Part shown: positions 35,929-46,032 of the stretch, in pieces
How the letters are laid out: each line of letters opens with the position of its first letter
How positions within the stretch are numbered: the first letter of the stretch is position 1
DNA from: Prevotella ihumii
GTDB taxonomy: Bacteria; Bacteroidota; Bacteroidia; Bacteroidales; Bacteroidaceae
Length of the DNA stretch: 64,000 nucleotides
Assembly (NCBI RefSeq): GCF_900155655.1
Contig: NZ_LT706987.1
Span: 308,729 to 372,728 of the forward strand
Direction of reading: 5' to 3'
Notes under the pieces: generated by a model
Seen by the model: the letters and a program-made list of their open reading frames with translations, nothing else
Databases searched by the model: none
Told to the model about the DNA's origin: nothing
Translations under genes and position numbers: made by a program

Positions 35929-35982
35929 GGTCGGATAAGTAGGAAGAGTCTGACTTTCTCGACTTGTCCGACTTACCCGACC
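35929..35982. repeat. GTCGGA-family hairpin between ettA and the ThiD-AraC gene
   Basis: Arms GGTCGGATAAGT (35929-35940) and ACTTACCCGACC (35971-35982) pair with one mismatch; the interior keeps GTCTGAC and GACTTGTCCGAC pieces of the same family. It may act as the ettA terminator. Confidence 0.6.
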
Positions 35983-36009
35983 AATCTGTGTTATAGAGAT
36001 TTTATCCTC

Positions 36010-37707
36010 TTAGTCTTCCATCAACTTGCGATAACGACCCTTCTTTATTTCTTCGTTACCCAAGCGCATGGCCTTGTTGATTTCATATTCAGAGTATGTA
36101 CCTTCGAAGAAGAACACCTCGCCATTGCCTTCAAAAGCAAGAATGTGTGTACAGATACGATCCAAGAACCAACGGTCGTGGCTGATAACTACGGCGCAAC
36201 CTGCAAAACCCTCCAAACCTTCTTCCAAAGCACGCAATGTATTAACGTCAATATCATTGGTTGGTTCGTCGAGTAACAGAACGTTGCCTTCCTGTTTTAA
36301 TGCCATTGCCAATTGCAAGCGGTTGCGTTCACCACCCGAAAGCACACCGCAGAGCTTGCTTTGGTCGGTTCCTGAGAAGTTGAAACGAGAGATATAAGCA
36401 CGTGCGTTTACGTCACGACCACCCATACGAATGGTTTCGTTGCCCTGTGCTACCACTTCATAAACCGACTTGTTAGGGTCAATGTCCTTATGCTGTTGGT
36501 CTACGTATGCCAACTTTACGGTTTCGCCCACTTCGAATGTACCTTCATCGGTAGTTTCAAGCCCCATAATGAGGCGGAAGAGAGTAGTTTTACCAGCACC
36601 ATTAGGACCTATTACGCCCACAATACCGTTAGGAGGGAGCATAAAGTTGAGGTCGTTGAAGAGCGTCTTTTCGCCGAACGCTTTCTTAACGTGCTGTGCT
36701 TCAATTACCTTATTACCCAATCGAGGACCATTAGGGATAAAGATTTCGAGTTTCTCTTCGCGTTCTTTCTGCTCTTGGTTCAACATTTGTTCGTACGAGT
36801 TCAAACGAGCCTTTCCCTTAGCTTGACGAGCTTTCGGAGCAAGGCGCACCCATTCCAACTCACGTTCCAATGTTTTGCGACGCTTCGAAGCTGTCTTTTC
36901 TTCTTGCTCCATACGCTTTGTCTTTTGGTCGAGCCAAGAAGAGTAGTTGCCCTTCCAAGGAATACCCTCACCACGGTCGAGTTCGAGAATCCATTCGCTC
37001 ACATCGTCAAGGAAGTAACGGTCGTGCGTTACAGCAATTACTGTACCCTCATACTGTTGCAAGTGCTGTTCCAACCAGTCGATACTTTCAGCATCCAAGT
37101 GGTTGGTAGGCTCGTCAAGGAGCAACACATCAGGCTTTTGAAGCAACAAACGACAAAGTGCCACGCGGCGACGCTCACCACCAGAGAGGTTGGTAACAGG
37201 TAAATCGCCTGCAGGACAACGCAACGCAGCCATTGCACGCTCCAACTTTGAGTCCATATTCCACGCATCTGTTGCATCAATAATGTCCTGCACTTCAGCT
37301 TGGCGTTGCATAAGTTTGTCCATCTTGTCAGGGTCGCCATAGTACTCCTCCTGTCCAAACTTAAGATTGATTTCATCATATTCACGCAAGGCATCGTACA
37401 CGTGCTGTACGCCTTCCTTTACATTTTCTTTCACGCTCTTTTCTTCGTTGAGCGGTGGATCTTGAGGTAGATAGCCCACGGAATAGCCTGGGCTGAACAC
37501 CACCTCACCTTGTGTGGGCTGCTCAATACCAGCAATGATTTTCATCAGTGTAGACTTACCTGCACCGTTGAGACCGATAATACCTATTTTCGCTCCATAG
37601 AAGAACGAAAGATAAATATTTTTTAGAATTTGTTTTTGGTTTTGTGGGATGATTTTCGATACACCCACCATCGAGAAGATAATCTTTTTATCGTCTGTTG
37701 TTGCCAT
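36010..37707 (-). CDS. ettA: Energy-dependent translational throttle protein EttA (ABC-F)
   Basis: Cytoplasmic ABC-F ATPase that binds the ribosomal E site and gates translation according to energy state. The 565 residues have two ABC domains with Walker A GLNGAGKSTLMKI and [13 protein letters not shown], signatures [14 protein letters not shown] and VLSGGERNRLQLAM, and Walker B LLLDEPTNHLDAES and LLLDEPTNDIDVNT. The interdomain linker region is charged (KTKRMEQEEKTASKRRKT). Length and the opening KIIFSMVGVSKI fit EttA over other ABC-F members. It is not an antibiotic-resistance ABC-F by these features. Confidence 0.93.
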   Translation of the reverse strand: MATTDDKKIIFSMVGVSKIIPQNQKQILKNIYLSFFYGAKIGIIGLNGAGKSTLMKIIAGIEQPTQGEVVFSPGYSVGYLPQDPPLNEEKSVKENVKEGVQHVYDALREYDEINLKFGQEEYYGDPDKMDKLMQRQAEVQDIIDATDAWNMDSKLERAMAALRCPAGDLPVTNLSGGERRRVALCRLLLQKPDVLLLDEPTNHLDAESIDWLEQHLQQYEGTVIAVTHDRYFLDDVSEWILELDRGEGIPWKGNYSSWLDQKTKRMEQEEKTASKRRKTLERELEWVRLAPKARQAKGKARLNSYEQMLNQEQKEREEKLEIFIPNGPRLGNKVIEAQHVKKAFGEKTLFNDLNFMLPPNGIVGVIGPNGAGKTTLFRLIMGLETTDEGTFEVGETVKLAYVDQQHKDIDPNKSVYEVVAQGNETIRMGGRDVNARAYISRFNFSGTDQSKLCGVLSGGERNRLQLAMALKQEGNVLLLDEPTNDIDVNTLRALEEGLEGFAGCAVVISHDRWFLDRICTHILAFEGNGEVFFFEGTYSEYEINKAMRLGNEEIKKGRYRKLMED

Positions 37708-37839
37708 ATTATATATAATGTGTAATTTATGCGTTAATCAAGAAATAGACCTATTTGGCAAATCACGGATAAGTGTGTATTGCTGCCATTGTATATCTTT
37801 CTGCAATGTTTACAACCCATAGAGCTGCCAAATTTTCCT

Positions 37840-37847
37840 CAAAGATA
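37840..37847 (-). promoter_or_regulatory. Probable ettA promoter, -7 element
   Basis: The reverse strand reads TATCTTTG, about 133 bp before the ettA ATG. Confidence 0.5.
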
Positions 37848-37923
37848 CTAACTCTGTGTGAATTATGCAAATAAATGCAGCTAATTTTCTTTCCTTTAAT
37901 TCGTCCGTTTAATAGTTTATACC

Positions 37924-37932
37924 TATCTTTGC
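37924..37932 (+). promoter_or_regulatory. Promoter of the DUF5074-like lipoprotein gene, -7 element
   Basis: TATCTTTGC, giving a leader of about 90 nt that contains a small CCCTA / TAGGG hairpin. I looked for a cobalamin riboswitch B12 box here and do not see one. Confidence 0.6.
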
Positions 37933-38026
37933 AGCAATTTCACATTCTACCCTATAAAGTAGGGGGATAGAGAGGTAAGACAGATAAAGAATATATTCAA
38001 TTATTTTAAAACTTGATAAAAACAAA

Positions 38027-39136
38027 ATGAAAAAGGCTTTATTTCTTTGCGCAATAGCACTTTGTGCAGGTTTTGCATCGTGTTCGGACGATGATGACGA
38101 TGTAACCAAGACTGATGGTGTTACAACATTCACAAACGGAGCATTCGTTTTGAACGAGGGCAATTTTGGTACAAATGGTCACGTGGGTTATGTTAGCCGC
38201 ACCACAGGCACATATACCGACAGCGTGTATTACAAGGTGAACAACAAGATGTTGGGCAACACTACCGAGTCAATGTGCTTTGCCAATGGTAAGGTTTATA
38301 TCGTTTCTCAGCTTGGTGAAAACAATGGCAGCGAAGGATTTATCGTTGAAGCTGATGCAAAGACCTTTAAGAAAATCAAGTCTTATTCTCCTAAAGAACT
38401 CGTAGGCAAGAACCCAGACCAAATAGCAGTAGTAGGCAACAATATATATGTGCATAGCTCTGTTTTCGGAGCTAACTATACATCTATCTACAATATCTAT
38501 ATGATAGATAAAGATGGTAAGGTTTCGCTCGTAGAAGGTACAAGCAAAGCTGACAACAAGGCTATGATTGTTTACAATGGTAAGCTATATGCAATGACTA
38601 CAGGTAACGAAATTCTTGTTATTGAGAATGGTAAAGTAGCATCAACTATCAAAACTCCAGGCAATCTTACAGGTATCCGCTATGCTGGTAATGGCATATT
38701 GTGGGCAGCAATGGCAGGCGACTACAACGGTATTAGCAAGATAGACCTTAACCGCAACGACAATCAAGTAGTTGAGCGTCACAAGATAGCTGAACCTCTT
38801 ACAGCACCTTATAGCCACGTTTCGTCTATCGCTGTAAAGGGCAACAACATTTACTTCTGTGGTGGTACAACAACTATCTACAAGCACGACTTTGCTAAGA
38901 ACACTACAGCAAAGATGGTTGACGTAGTATCGGTTAGCCCTAATGCTGCTATGTATTACAACAGTTTGGCAGTAGACCCTATCACAGGCGATGTTTACTT
39001 TGCATCACTTAAGGATTATTCAGTATGGCAGACTAACGCAACAGTTGTATTTACCGACAATGGCACAACACTTGCTAAGAAGTGGGAATTTGCTAACAAG
39101 AACGCAATGCCTGCAGGTGTATTCTTTGCAGAGTAA
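38027..39136 (+). CDS. Surface lipoprotein, DUF5074/YncE-like beta-propeller
   Basis: 369 residues with a lipoprotein signal peptide (LFLCAIALCAGFASC, cysteine at residue 19) and an acidic stretch SDDDDD directly after it, the Bacteroidota lipoprotein export signal type. The rest repeats short strands of the kind GKVYIVSQ, NNIYVHSS, GKLYAMTT, GNGILWAAM, NNIYFCGG and GDVYFAS, as in a seven-bladed propeller. Some relatives (BtuG) bind vitamin B12 beside a TonB-dependent receptor, but no receptor or B12 gene is next to this one, so ligand and role stay open. Confidence 0.8.
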   Translation: MKKALFLCAIALCAGFASCSDDDDDVTKTDGVTTFTNGAFVLNEGNFGTNGHVGYVSRTTGTYTDSVYYKVNNKMLGNTTESMCFANGKVYIVSQLGENNGSEGFIVEADAKTFKKIKSYSPKELVGKNPDQIAVVGNNIYVHSSVFGANYTSIYNIYMIDKDGKVSLVEGTSKADNKAMIVYNGKLYAMTTGNEILVIENGKVASTIKTPGNLTGIRYAGNGILWAAMAGDYNGISKIDLNRNDNQVVERHKIAEPLTAPYSHVSSIAVKGNNIYFCGGTTTIYKHDFAKNTTAKMVDVVSVSPNAAMYYNSLAVDPITGDVYFASLKDYSVWQTNATVVFTDNGTTLAKKWEFANKNAMPAGVFFAE

Positions 39137-39142
39137 TTTCAA

Positions 39143-39339
39143 CCCAAATCGCTCATTAGACCAGTTTAGGTGCTTACTTTATTCTTTTTGAAACTTATGA
39201 GATGTCTTTTGGCTTATTTTGGCTTTATTTTACCTATATCTGCAGTCACATAGCCCGCTATGCTCCTTTGATATATGCAAAATAAATCTCAAAATAATCG
39301 CAAAATACATTCTCATTCTAACGACCGATTTGGGTTTAA
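39143..39339. repeat. AACCCAAATCG / CGATTTGGGTT inverted-repeat element
   Basis: The left arm AACCCAAATCG (from about 39143, followed by CTCATTAGACCAG) and the right arm CGACCGATTTGGGTTT (to about 39337) bracket about 165 bp. The same ends occur at 12666-12733, and single right arms occur near 57213-57234 and 61396-61410. No coding capacity is seen inside. Confidence 0.65.
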
Positions 39340-39357
39340 GTTATTTATAAGTTATAC

Positions 39358-39397
39358 AAGTGGGGCGAAAACAGCAATGTTTTTGCTCCACTTTTTT
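39358..39397 (+). terminator. Terminator after the DUF5074-like gene
   Basis: The stem AAGTGGGGCGAAAAC / GTTTTTGCTCCACTT has wobble or mismatched pairs and a 6-nt loop, then TTTT. The repeat above lies between it and the stop codon. Confidence 0.7.
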
Positions 39398-39475
39398 ATT
39401 TTCTTACCCTAATTCTTTTTGATAATACTACTGTTCTTTTGCTCTTTTATTGTTGTTTGCAAGAAGTTTGATAGA

Positions 39476-39707
39476 GGAAGAATAGAACAATGGTGAAATA
39501 TCTCTAAAGTTTAAAATTGTCGTTTGTAATCTATTGAAAAAGAATGAGTTACCCTTGCTTTGTAAAACATATATGTTTCACCTCCCAAAACATATATGTA
39601 TTGCCACCCCAAACATATATGTTTTACCCTGTCAAAGTTGAACTTTGGCAACTTCATACCTATATGTTTTGCGCAGAAAAGGTGGGTAGGTTATAAATAG
39701 AACAAAT
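39476..39707 (+). repeat. Palindrome-cluster element, copy D
   Basis: Opening box GGAAGAATAGAACAAT (39477-39491), 73 bp, then AAACATATATGTTT (39565-39578), a one-base-off unit (39587-39602), AAACATATATGTTT (39611-39624), CAAAGTTGAACTTTG (39633-39647) and a degenerate unit CATACCTATATGTTTT (39655-39670). The closing box is decayed (ATAAATAGAACAAAT, about 39692-39706). It has one more unit than copies A, C and E. An IS4-type element begins about 100 bp downstream. Confidence 0.88.
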
Positions 39708-39806
39708 TGTTTCTTCCCCTAAAAAGGGTTACTCTTTATACAATACTTCGTTAATTCCAATGTAATCGTTTGAAAATGAGAGAGTTAATTAACTTAATAT
39801 AACTAA

Positions 39807-41110
39807 TAAAATTTGGGCAAGTGGCTGATTATCAGTAACTTTATAGTAGCAAAAACATAAAGCAAATGACATCAGAACCACTCGACCAATATACAGAAAT
39901 CTGCAGAGATGCCATCAAAAGCTCATCTGCAAAATTAGGCAAAACTTTTGAGAATCTACTCTTGGAAATACTCTTATTGTACATGGCGATACAAAGAAAG
40001 ATAAATTTCACTCAAATGGAGCGTTACGGCACCCATTGCGAGCAGACCTACAGAACGAATTTCAACCGCAGCCGGGCTAAGTGCATCAACTGGGTTAAGT
40101 TCAACCTCTCCCTTTCCCGGCGTTATCTGAACATGGACGGACTGTTGGCTATAGCCATAGATCCGAGCTACATCAGTAAGTCAGGCAAGAAGACTCCGCA
40201 TGTTGGTACTTTCTGGTCCGGCTGTGCAGGTTCCATGAAACACGGACTTGAAATCATGGGACTTGCCCTTGTCGATGTCTACGCCAACAACTGTATGATG
40301 CTTCGTGCCCATCAAACCCCTTCTACAAGAGAGTTGAAACTGCGTAGCATGACTCTTGTGCAGCATTACATTGCCGTCATCAAACGCTACAGGAAAGAAT
40401 TGTTGAAGGTCACCGATATTGTTGTCGCTGATGCTTTCTTCTCTATCCGTCCGTTTGTGGAGGGAATCAAGGAGCAAGGCTTTCATCTTGTCAGCCGTTT
40501 CAGGGATACGGCGAGCCTATACTATGTGTACACGGGACCTCGTTCCAATAAGCCCGGGCGTCCCAAAACACTTGACGGGAAAATCAATTACAAGAAACTC
40601 GACCTCATGCGTATGGCGAAGATGCATATCGAAGGACTTGAAGGCACAGCCTACACACTCATTGCCTATTCAAAGGCACTGAAGCAGAAAGTGCGTCTTG
40701 TCATTTGGGTGATGCCGAACAGCAAGCACAAGCTTTTCTTCTCCACAAAGACATCCATGTCGGGTGAGGAAGTATTGCGCACATACCGCTCAAGATTCCA
40801 AATCGAGTTTTGCTTCCGTGATGCCAAGCAGTATACCGGACTCGCGCATTGCCAGGCAAGGCACAAGAATCAGTTGGACTTCTCCTACAACGCATCATTC
40901 GCATCACAGAATGTGGCAAAGGTGATGATGAAGGAAAACGGGCTACCGTATTCCATGGCTTCTTTCAAGGAGCTCATAGCGAGCACATACATTGCAAAAT
41001 TAATTTTCGACAGGTGTCGGAGCATACCGAACCGAAAGTTAATTAGTCATACTATCAAAGAACTCTTTGGCTGGCAGAGGAAAGCTGCGTAGCAATTATC
41101 TCAAATTTTA
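39807..41110 (+). mobile_element. IS4-type insertion sequence (approximate ends)
   Basis: A single transposase gene flanked by imperfect inverted ends: TAAAATTTGGGCAA at 39807-39820 and, reading inward from the other side, TTAAAATTTGAGATAA (41095-41110). The match is short, so the boundaries are tentative. AACTA occurs just outside both ends but does not give a clean duplication. Confidence 0.6.
39866..41092 (+). CDS. IS4-family transposase
   Basis: 408 residues, intact. DDE residues can be read: Asp in LAIAIDPSYISKSG, Asp in DIVVADAFFSIRP and Glu in the YRSRFQIEFCFRDAK segment, which fits the IS4-family Y-(2)-R-(3)-E-(6)-K signature exactly. The codon use is GC-richer than its neighbours (CTTGTCGATGTCTACGCC and similar), a sign of recent arrival. 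It lies between the DUF5074-like gene and guaB and interrupts no gene. Confidence 0.9.
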   Translation: MTSEPLDQYTEICRDAIKSSSAKLGKTFENLLLEILLLYMAIQRKINFTQMERYGTHCEQTYRTNFNRSRAKCINWVKFNLSLSRRYLNMDGLLAIAIDPSYISKSGKKTPHVGTFWSGCAGSMKHGLEIMGLALVDVYANNCMMLRAHQTPSTRELKLRSMTLVQHYIAVIKRYRKELLKVTDIVVADAFFSIRPFVEGIKEQGFHLVSRFRDTASLYYVYTGPRSNKPGRPKTLDGKINYKKLDLMRMAKMHIEGLEGTAYTLIAYSKALKQKVRLVIWVMPNSKHKLFFSTKTSMSGEEVLRTYRSRFQIEFCFRDAKQYTGLAHCQARHKNQLDFSYNASFASQNVAKVMMKENGLPYSMASFKELIASTYIAKLIFDRCRSIPNRKLISHTIKELFGWQRKAA

Positions 41111-41257
41111 ACGAACTATTGTTTATACACATCTTGATAAATTTAAAATTAGTTCCTTTTATCAAGAAGTTAGAGGAATTGAAGGAGTTAGGAGGAGTTA
41201 GGAGGGAGTTAGAGCCAAATGTATTGTGGGGATAGTTTTGGGAAATTGGTTAGACCA

Positions 41258-41338
41258 GTCAGACTGGTCGGACAAGTCGGACAAGTCGGACAAGTCAGAC
41301 AAGTCAGACGGGTCGGACAAGTCGGACTGGTCTGACAA
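41258..41338 (+). repeat. Nine tandem 9-bp repeats (GTCGGACAA family)
   Basis: Nine contiguous units, GTC(A/G/T)GAC followed by AA, TG or GG. In frame they would encode Ser-Asp-Lys, and an open frame runs through (41226-41432), but it has no homologous-looking flanks and I do not call it a gene. GGAGTTAGGAG-type purine-rich repeats precede it (41173-41212). Confidence 0.85.
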
Positions 41339-41500
41339 AACCACAGCAATAAAACATTTGGCTTTAACTCCGAGCGAGGAACGAGCGATTTTTCGTTTTG
41401 CTCAAGGAAACTTCTCCGTTAACTCCCTATAACTCCTAAATATTGGGTTAAATACATTTAATAAGGTGTACATTTTTTCTGAAAATACCTTTGTATATAA

Positions 41501-43042
<1,542 letters not shown>

Positions 43043-43049
43043 TAAATTG

Positions 43050-43082
43050 TCTCCATTTTCGTTGATAAGACGAGAATGGAGA
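43050..43082 (+). terminator. Hairpin after guaB
   Basis: A 12-bp stem TCTCCATTTTCG / CGAGAATGGAGA (one G-T pair) with a 9-nt loop. There is no T-run after it, so termination may be partial. Confidence 0.6.
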
Positions 43083-43159
43083 AAAACTTTGACTATAAAG
43101 TTTTAATGAATTAACAACGTTTCGTTGTATATCGGAACACTTAATGATACTTGTTTGAA

Positions 43160-44584
43160 ATGAGAATTAAAGCATTAGCAGCCTTGTTGCTTGCCAGCAC
43201 AATGGCTTTCGCACAGCAGAATGACCCTGTTGTGATGACTATAAATGGTCAGCCTGTAACTCGTTCTGAGTTCGAATATTCTTACAATAAGAATAATGCC
43301 GATGGTGTGATTGATAAGAAGAGTGTAAACGACTATGTTGACCTATTTATCAATTATAAGTTGAAGGTACAAGCAGCAAAGGATGCAAAATTGGATACGC
43401 TCACTTCCTTCAAACAAGAATTTGCTGTTTATCGTGACCAACAGGTACGTCCTACAATGATAACCGAGGCTGATGTTGAGACTGAAGCACAGAAGATATA
43501 CAAGGATACCAAAGAGCGCATTGCTAAAAGTGGTGGCTTGGTAAAGTGTGCACACATCTTGTTTGTTGTAAACCAAAAAGCATCAAAGGAAGAACAAGAT
43601 GCAATGCTCAATAGAGCCGACTCTGTTTACAATGCCATAAAGAAAGGAGCTAACTTTGCTGAAATGGCAAAGAAGTTTTCGGGCGACCCAGGTACAGCTT
43701 TGGTTGGTGGTGAACTGCCACTCATAATAAAGGGACAAACTGTTAAGGCGTTCGAAGACGCTGTGTTTGCTATGAAAGCAGGCGAAATAAGCAAACCTGT
43801 GCTTTCACCTTTTGGTTACCACATTATTAAATATATAGCAAAAGAAGAGATGCAACCATACGACTCGGTGCGTAACAATATACGCCGTTATATTGATGCT
43901 CGCAACATTCGTGAGCAGATTATCAACCAAAAACTTGATACTCTTGCTAAGCAAGCAGGCAACGGAATGACACCTAAAAAGTTGTTGGCTGACAAATTGG
44001 AACAAATGGAGGCTGCTAATCCTAACCTCAAGTACCTCATCAATGAGTACTATGATGGACTTTTGCTTATCGAGATGAGCAGTCGCACTGTATGGGACAA
44101 GGCTTCATCAGACGAAGCTGGTTTGCAGGCTTTCTTCAAGAAAAACAAGAAAAAGTATGCTTGGGAGAAGCCACGCTATAAGGGTATTGCTTACCACGTA
44201 CAGAAGCAAGAAGATGTAAAGGCTGTAAAAAAATGTGTTGCTAAGTTGGCTTTCAAGGATTGGGGCGACAAGCTTCGCACCACATTCAACAACGATAGCA
44301 CTATTCGTATTCGTGTAGAAAAAGGTATTTTCAAGGAAGGCGATAACACATTGATAGACAAAGAAGTCTTCAAAAAGAATGTTGAAGTGAAGAAGATGGA
44401 GAAGTATCCTATCGATGCTGTGTACGGCAAGCTGTTGAAAGCTCCAGAAGAAATGGACGATGTACGTGGTCAGGTAATTTCAGACTATCAAGAATTGCTT
44501 GAAAAAGAATGGTTGGAAAGCCTTCGCAAGACTTATAAGGTTGTAGTAAATCGTGAAGCATTGGCTACAGTAAACAAACATTAA
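43160..44584 (+). CDS. Periplasmic peptidylprolyl isomerase, parvulin (PpiC) type
   Basis: 474 residues from the ATG at 43160 (the frame also opens with TTG at 43151). A signal peptide (MRIKALAALLLASTMAFAQ) leads into a SurA-N-like segment and one parvulin domain (KCAHILFVV ... FGYHIIKYI, residues about 115-235), then a long C-terminal helical region. It is probably an outer-membrane-protein chaperone. First of five same-strand genes ending in mutL; the next gene starts 14 bp after its stop. Confidence 0.88.
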   Translation: MRIKALAALLLASTMAFAQQNDPVVMTINGQPVTRSEFEYSYNKNNADGVIDKKSVNDYVDLFINYKLKVQAAKDAKLDTLTSFKQEFAVYRDQQVRPTMITEADVETEAQKIYKDTKERIAKSGGLVKCAHILFVVNQKASKEEQDAMLNRADSVYNAIKKGANFAEMAKKFSGDPGTALVGGELPLIIKGQTVKAFEDAVFAMKAGEISKPVLSPFGYHIIKYIAKEEMQPYDSVRNNIRRYIDARNIREQIINQKLDTLAKQAGNGMTPKKLLADKLEQMEAANPNLKYLINEYYDGLLLIEMSSRTVWDKASSDEAGLQAFFKKNKKKYAWEKPRYKGIAYHVQKQEDVKAVKKCVAKLAFKDWGDKLRTTFNNDSTIRIRVEKGIFKEGDNTLIDKEVFKKNVEVKKMEKYPIDAVYGKLLKAPEEMDDVRGQVISDYQELLEKEWLESLRKTYKVVVNREALATVNKH

Positions 44585-44598
44585 GGAAAGAAAACTTT

Positions 44599-46032
44599 AT
44601 GAATATAAAAAAATATGGTGCAGCCATCTTTCTCGTTGGCTCTACGCTAACGATGATGGGAATTCCCAAAGCAGCAAGCATCTGGGCAGCACAAATGGGT
44701 GCAACGGATACCCTCCACAGTGAAAAAGTCGACCCTGATAATGTGGTTGATGGCGTGCTATGGGTGGTAGGCGATGAACCTATATTGAAGTCGGACTTGG
44801 AAATGTTACGCCTACAAGGTGAGGCAGAGGGAATGAAATGGAAGGGCAATCCTAATTGCACTATATTGGAACAAATTGCTGTGCAAAAGCTTTTCTTGCA
44901 CCAAGCTGCATTAGACAGTATTACGGTGAAGGAGAGTGAAGTGGCGCAGGAGGTGGAACAGCAGATCAACTATTTTATCTCGTTGCCACAAATAGGTTCG
45001 AAGGAAAAGTTAGAACAGTACCAACATAAGAGCATTGCGCAAATCAGACAAGATATGCACGATGAGCTAAAGAACCGACAATTGGTACAACGTATGCAAG
45101 AAAAATTGGTTAGCGATATAAAGGTGTCGCCTGCTGAGGTGCGTGAGTACTTCAAGAAGATACCTACAGACAGCCTTCCTATGATTCCAACAATGGTGGA
45201 GGTAGAGATACTTACGCAAACGCCAAAGTTGGAACAAGAAGAGGTGAACCGCATAAAGAACCAGTTGCGCGACTATACCGACCGTGTTACAAAGGGTGAA
45301 ACATCGTTTGAAACTTTGGCACGCTTGTATTCGGAAGACCCAGGTTCGGCTCGTCAAGGTGGCGAATTGGGCTATATGGGACGTGGTATGCTTGATCCTA
45401 CTTTTGCTGCGGCTGCCTTCAATCTTACCGACCCTAAAAAGGTTTCGAAGGTTATTGAGAGCGAATTTGGTTATCATATCATACAGTTGATTGACCGCCG
45501 TGGCGACAAGTTGAATTGTAGACACATCTTGATTAAACCAAAGGTATCGGCTAACGCCATCACAGCTGCAACTCAACGATTGGATAGTATTGCTAACGAC
45601 ATAAGAAGTGGCAAGTTTACGTTTGAAGCAGCAGCGGGTTATATCTCGGACGATAAGGATACACGCAACAACCACGGATTGATGACCAATTCTTCGTCTA
45701 ATGCTCGCACATCAAGATTTGCAATGAAGGATTTGCCTACAGAGGTAGCTCGAATGGTAGAAGGATTAAAAGTGGACGAGGTTTCTGCACCTTTTACAAT
45801 GGAAAACTCAAGAGGTAAAACGGTTTGTGCCATTGTCAAGTTGAAGAGTCGTGTAGACGAACATCGTGCTACCATTACCGAAGACTTCCAAGCAATGAAA
45901 GACATTGTAACCGCTGAACGCCGAAAGGAAGTGATACACAATTGGGTGGTGAAGAAGGTTAAGGAAACTTATGTAAGAATGGATCCTGCTTATCGAGATT
46001 GCAATTTCGAATATGAAGGTTGGAACAGATGA
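44599..46032 (+). CDS. SurA-like periplasmic chaperone/peptidylprolyl isomerase
   Basis: 477 residues with a signal-like hydrophobic N-terminus, a SurA-N chaperone segment (VLWVVGDEPILKSDLEMLRLQ) and two parvulin-like domains: MVEVEILTQ ... GYHIIQLIDRRG and CRHILIKPKV ... LMTNSS. The second is degenerate. Likely role: guiding outer-membrane proteins through the periplasm. Its stop overlaps the next start (ATGA). Confidence 0.88.
   Translation: MNIKKYGAAIFLVGSTLTMMGIPKAASIWAAQMGATDTLHSEKVDPDNVVDGVLWVVGDEPILKSDLEMLRLQGEAEGMKWKGNPNCTILEQIAVQKLFLHQAALDSITVKESEVAQEVEQQINYFISLPQIGSKEKLEQYQHKSIAQIRQDMHDELKNRQLVQRMQEKLVSDIKVSPAEVREYFKKIPTDSLPMIPTMVEVEILTQTPKLEQEEVNRIKNQLRDYTDRVTKGETSFETLARLYSEDPGSARQGGELGYMGRGMLDPTFAAAAFNLTDPKKVSKVIESEFGYHIIQLIDRRGDKLNCRHILIKPKVSANAITAATQRLDSIANDIRSGKFTFEAAAGYISDDKDTRNNHGLMTNSSSNARTSRFAMKDLPTEVARMVEGLKVDEVSAPFTMENSRGKTVCAIVKLKSRVDEHRATITEDFQAMKDIVTAERRKEVIHNWVVKKVKETYVRMDPAYRDCNFEYEGWNR

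Noticed and set aside
35886..36009. TPP riboswitch next to the ThiD-AraC gene
   Set aside because: I looked for the conserved CTGAGA-type Thi-box segments in the short upstream interval and found only a GTCGGA-family hairpin.
37708..38026. Cobalamin riboswitch before the BtuG-like lipoprotein
   Set aside because: No B12 box (GCCACTG-like segment) is visible and the leader is only about 90 nt, too short for that class.
41226..41432. 68-codon open frame with Ser-Asp-Lys repeats
   Set aside because: It is the 9-bp repeat array read in one frame, followed by sequence shared with other intergenic repeats. No ribosome-binding or promoter signal is seen.
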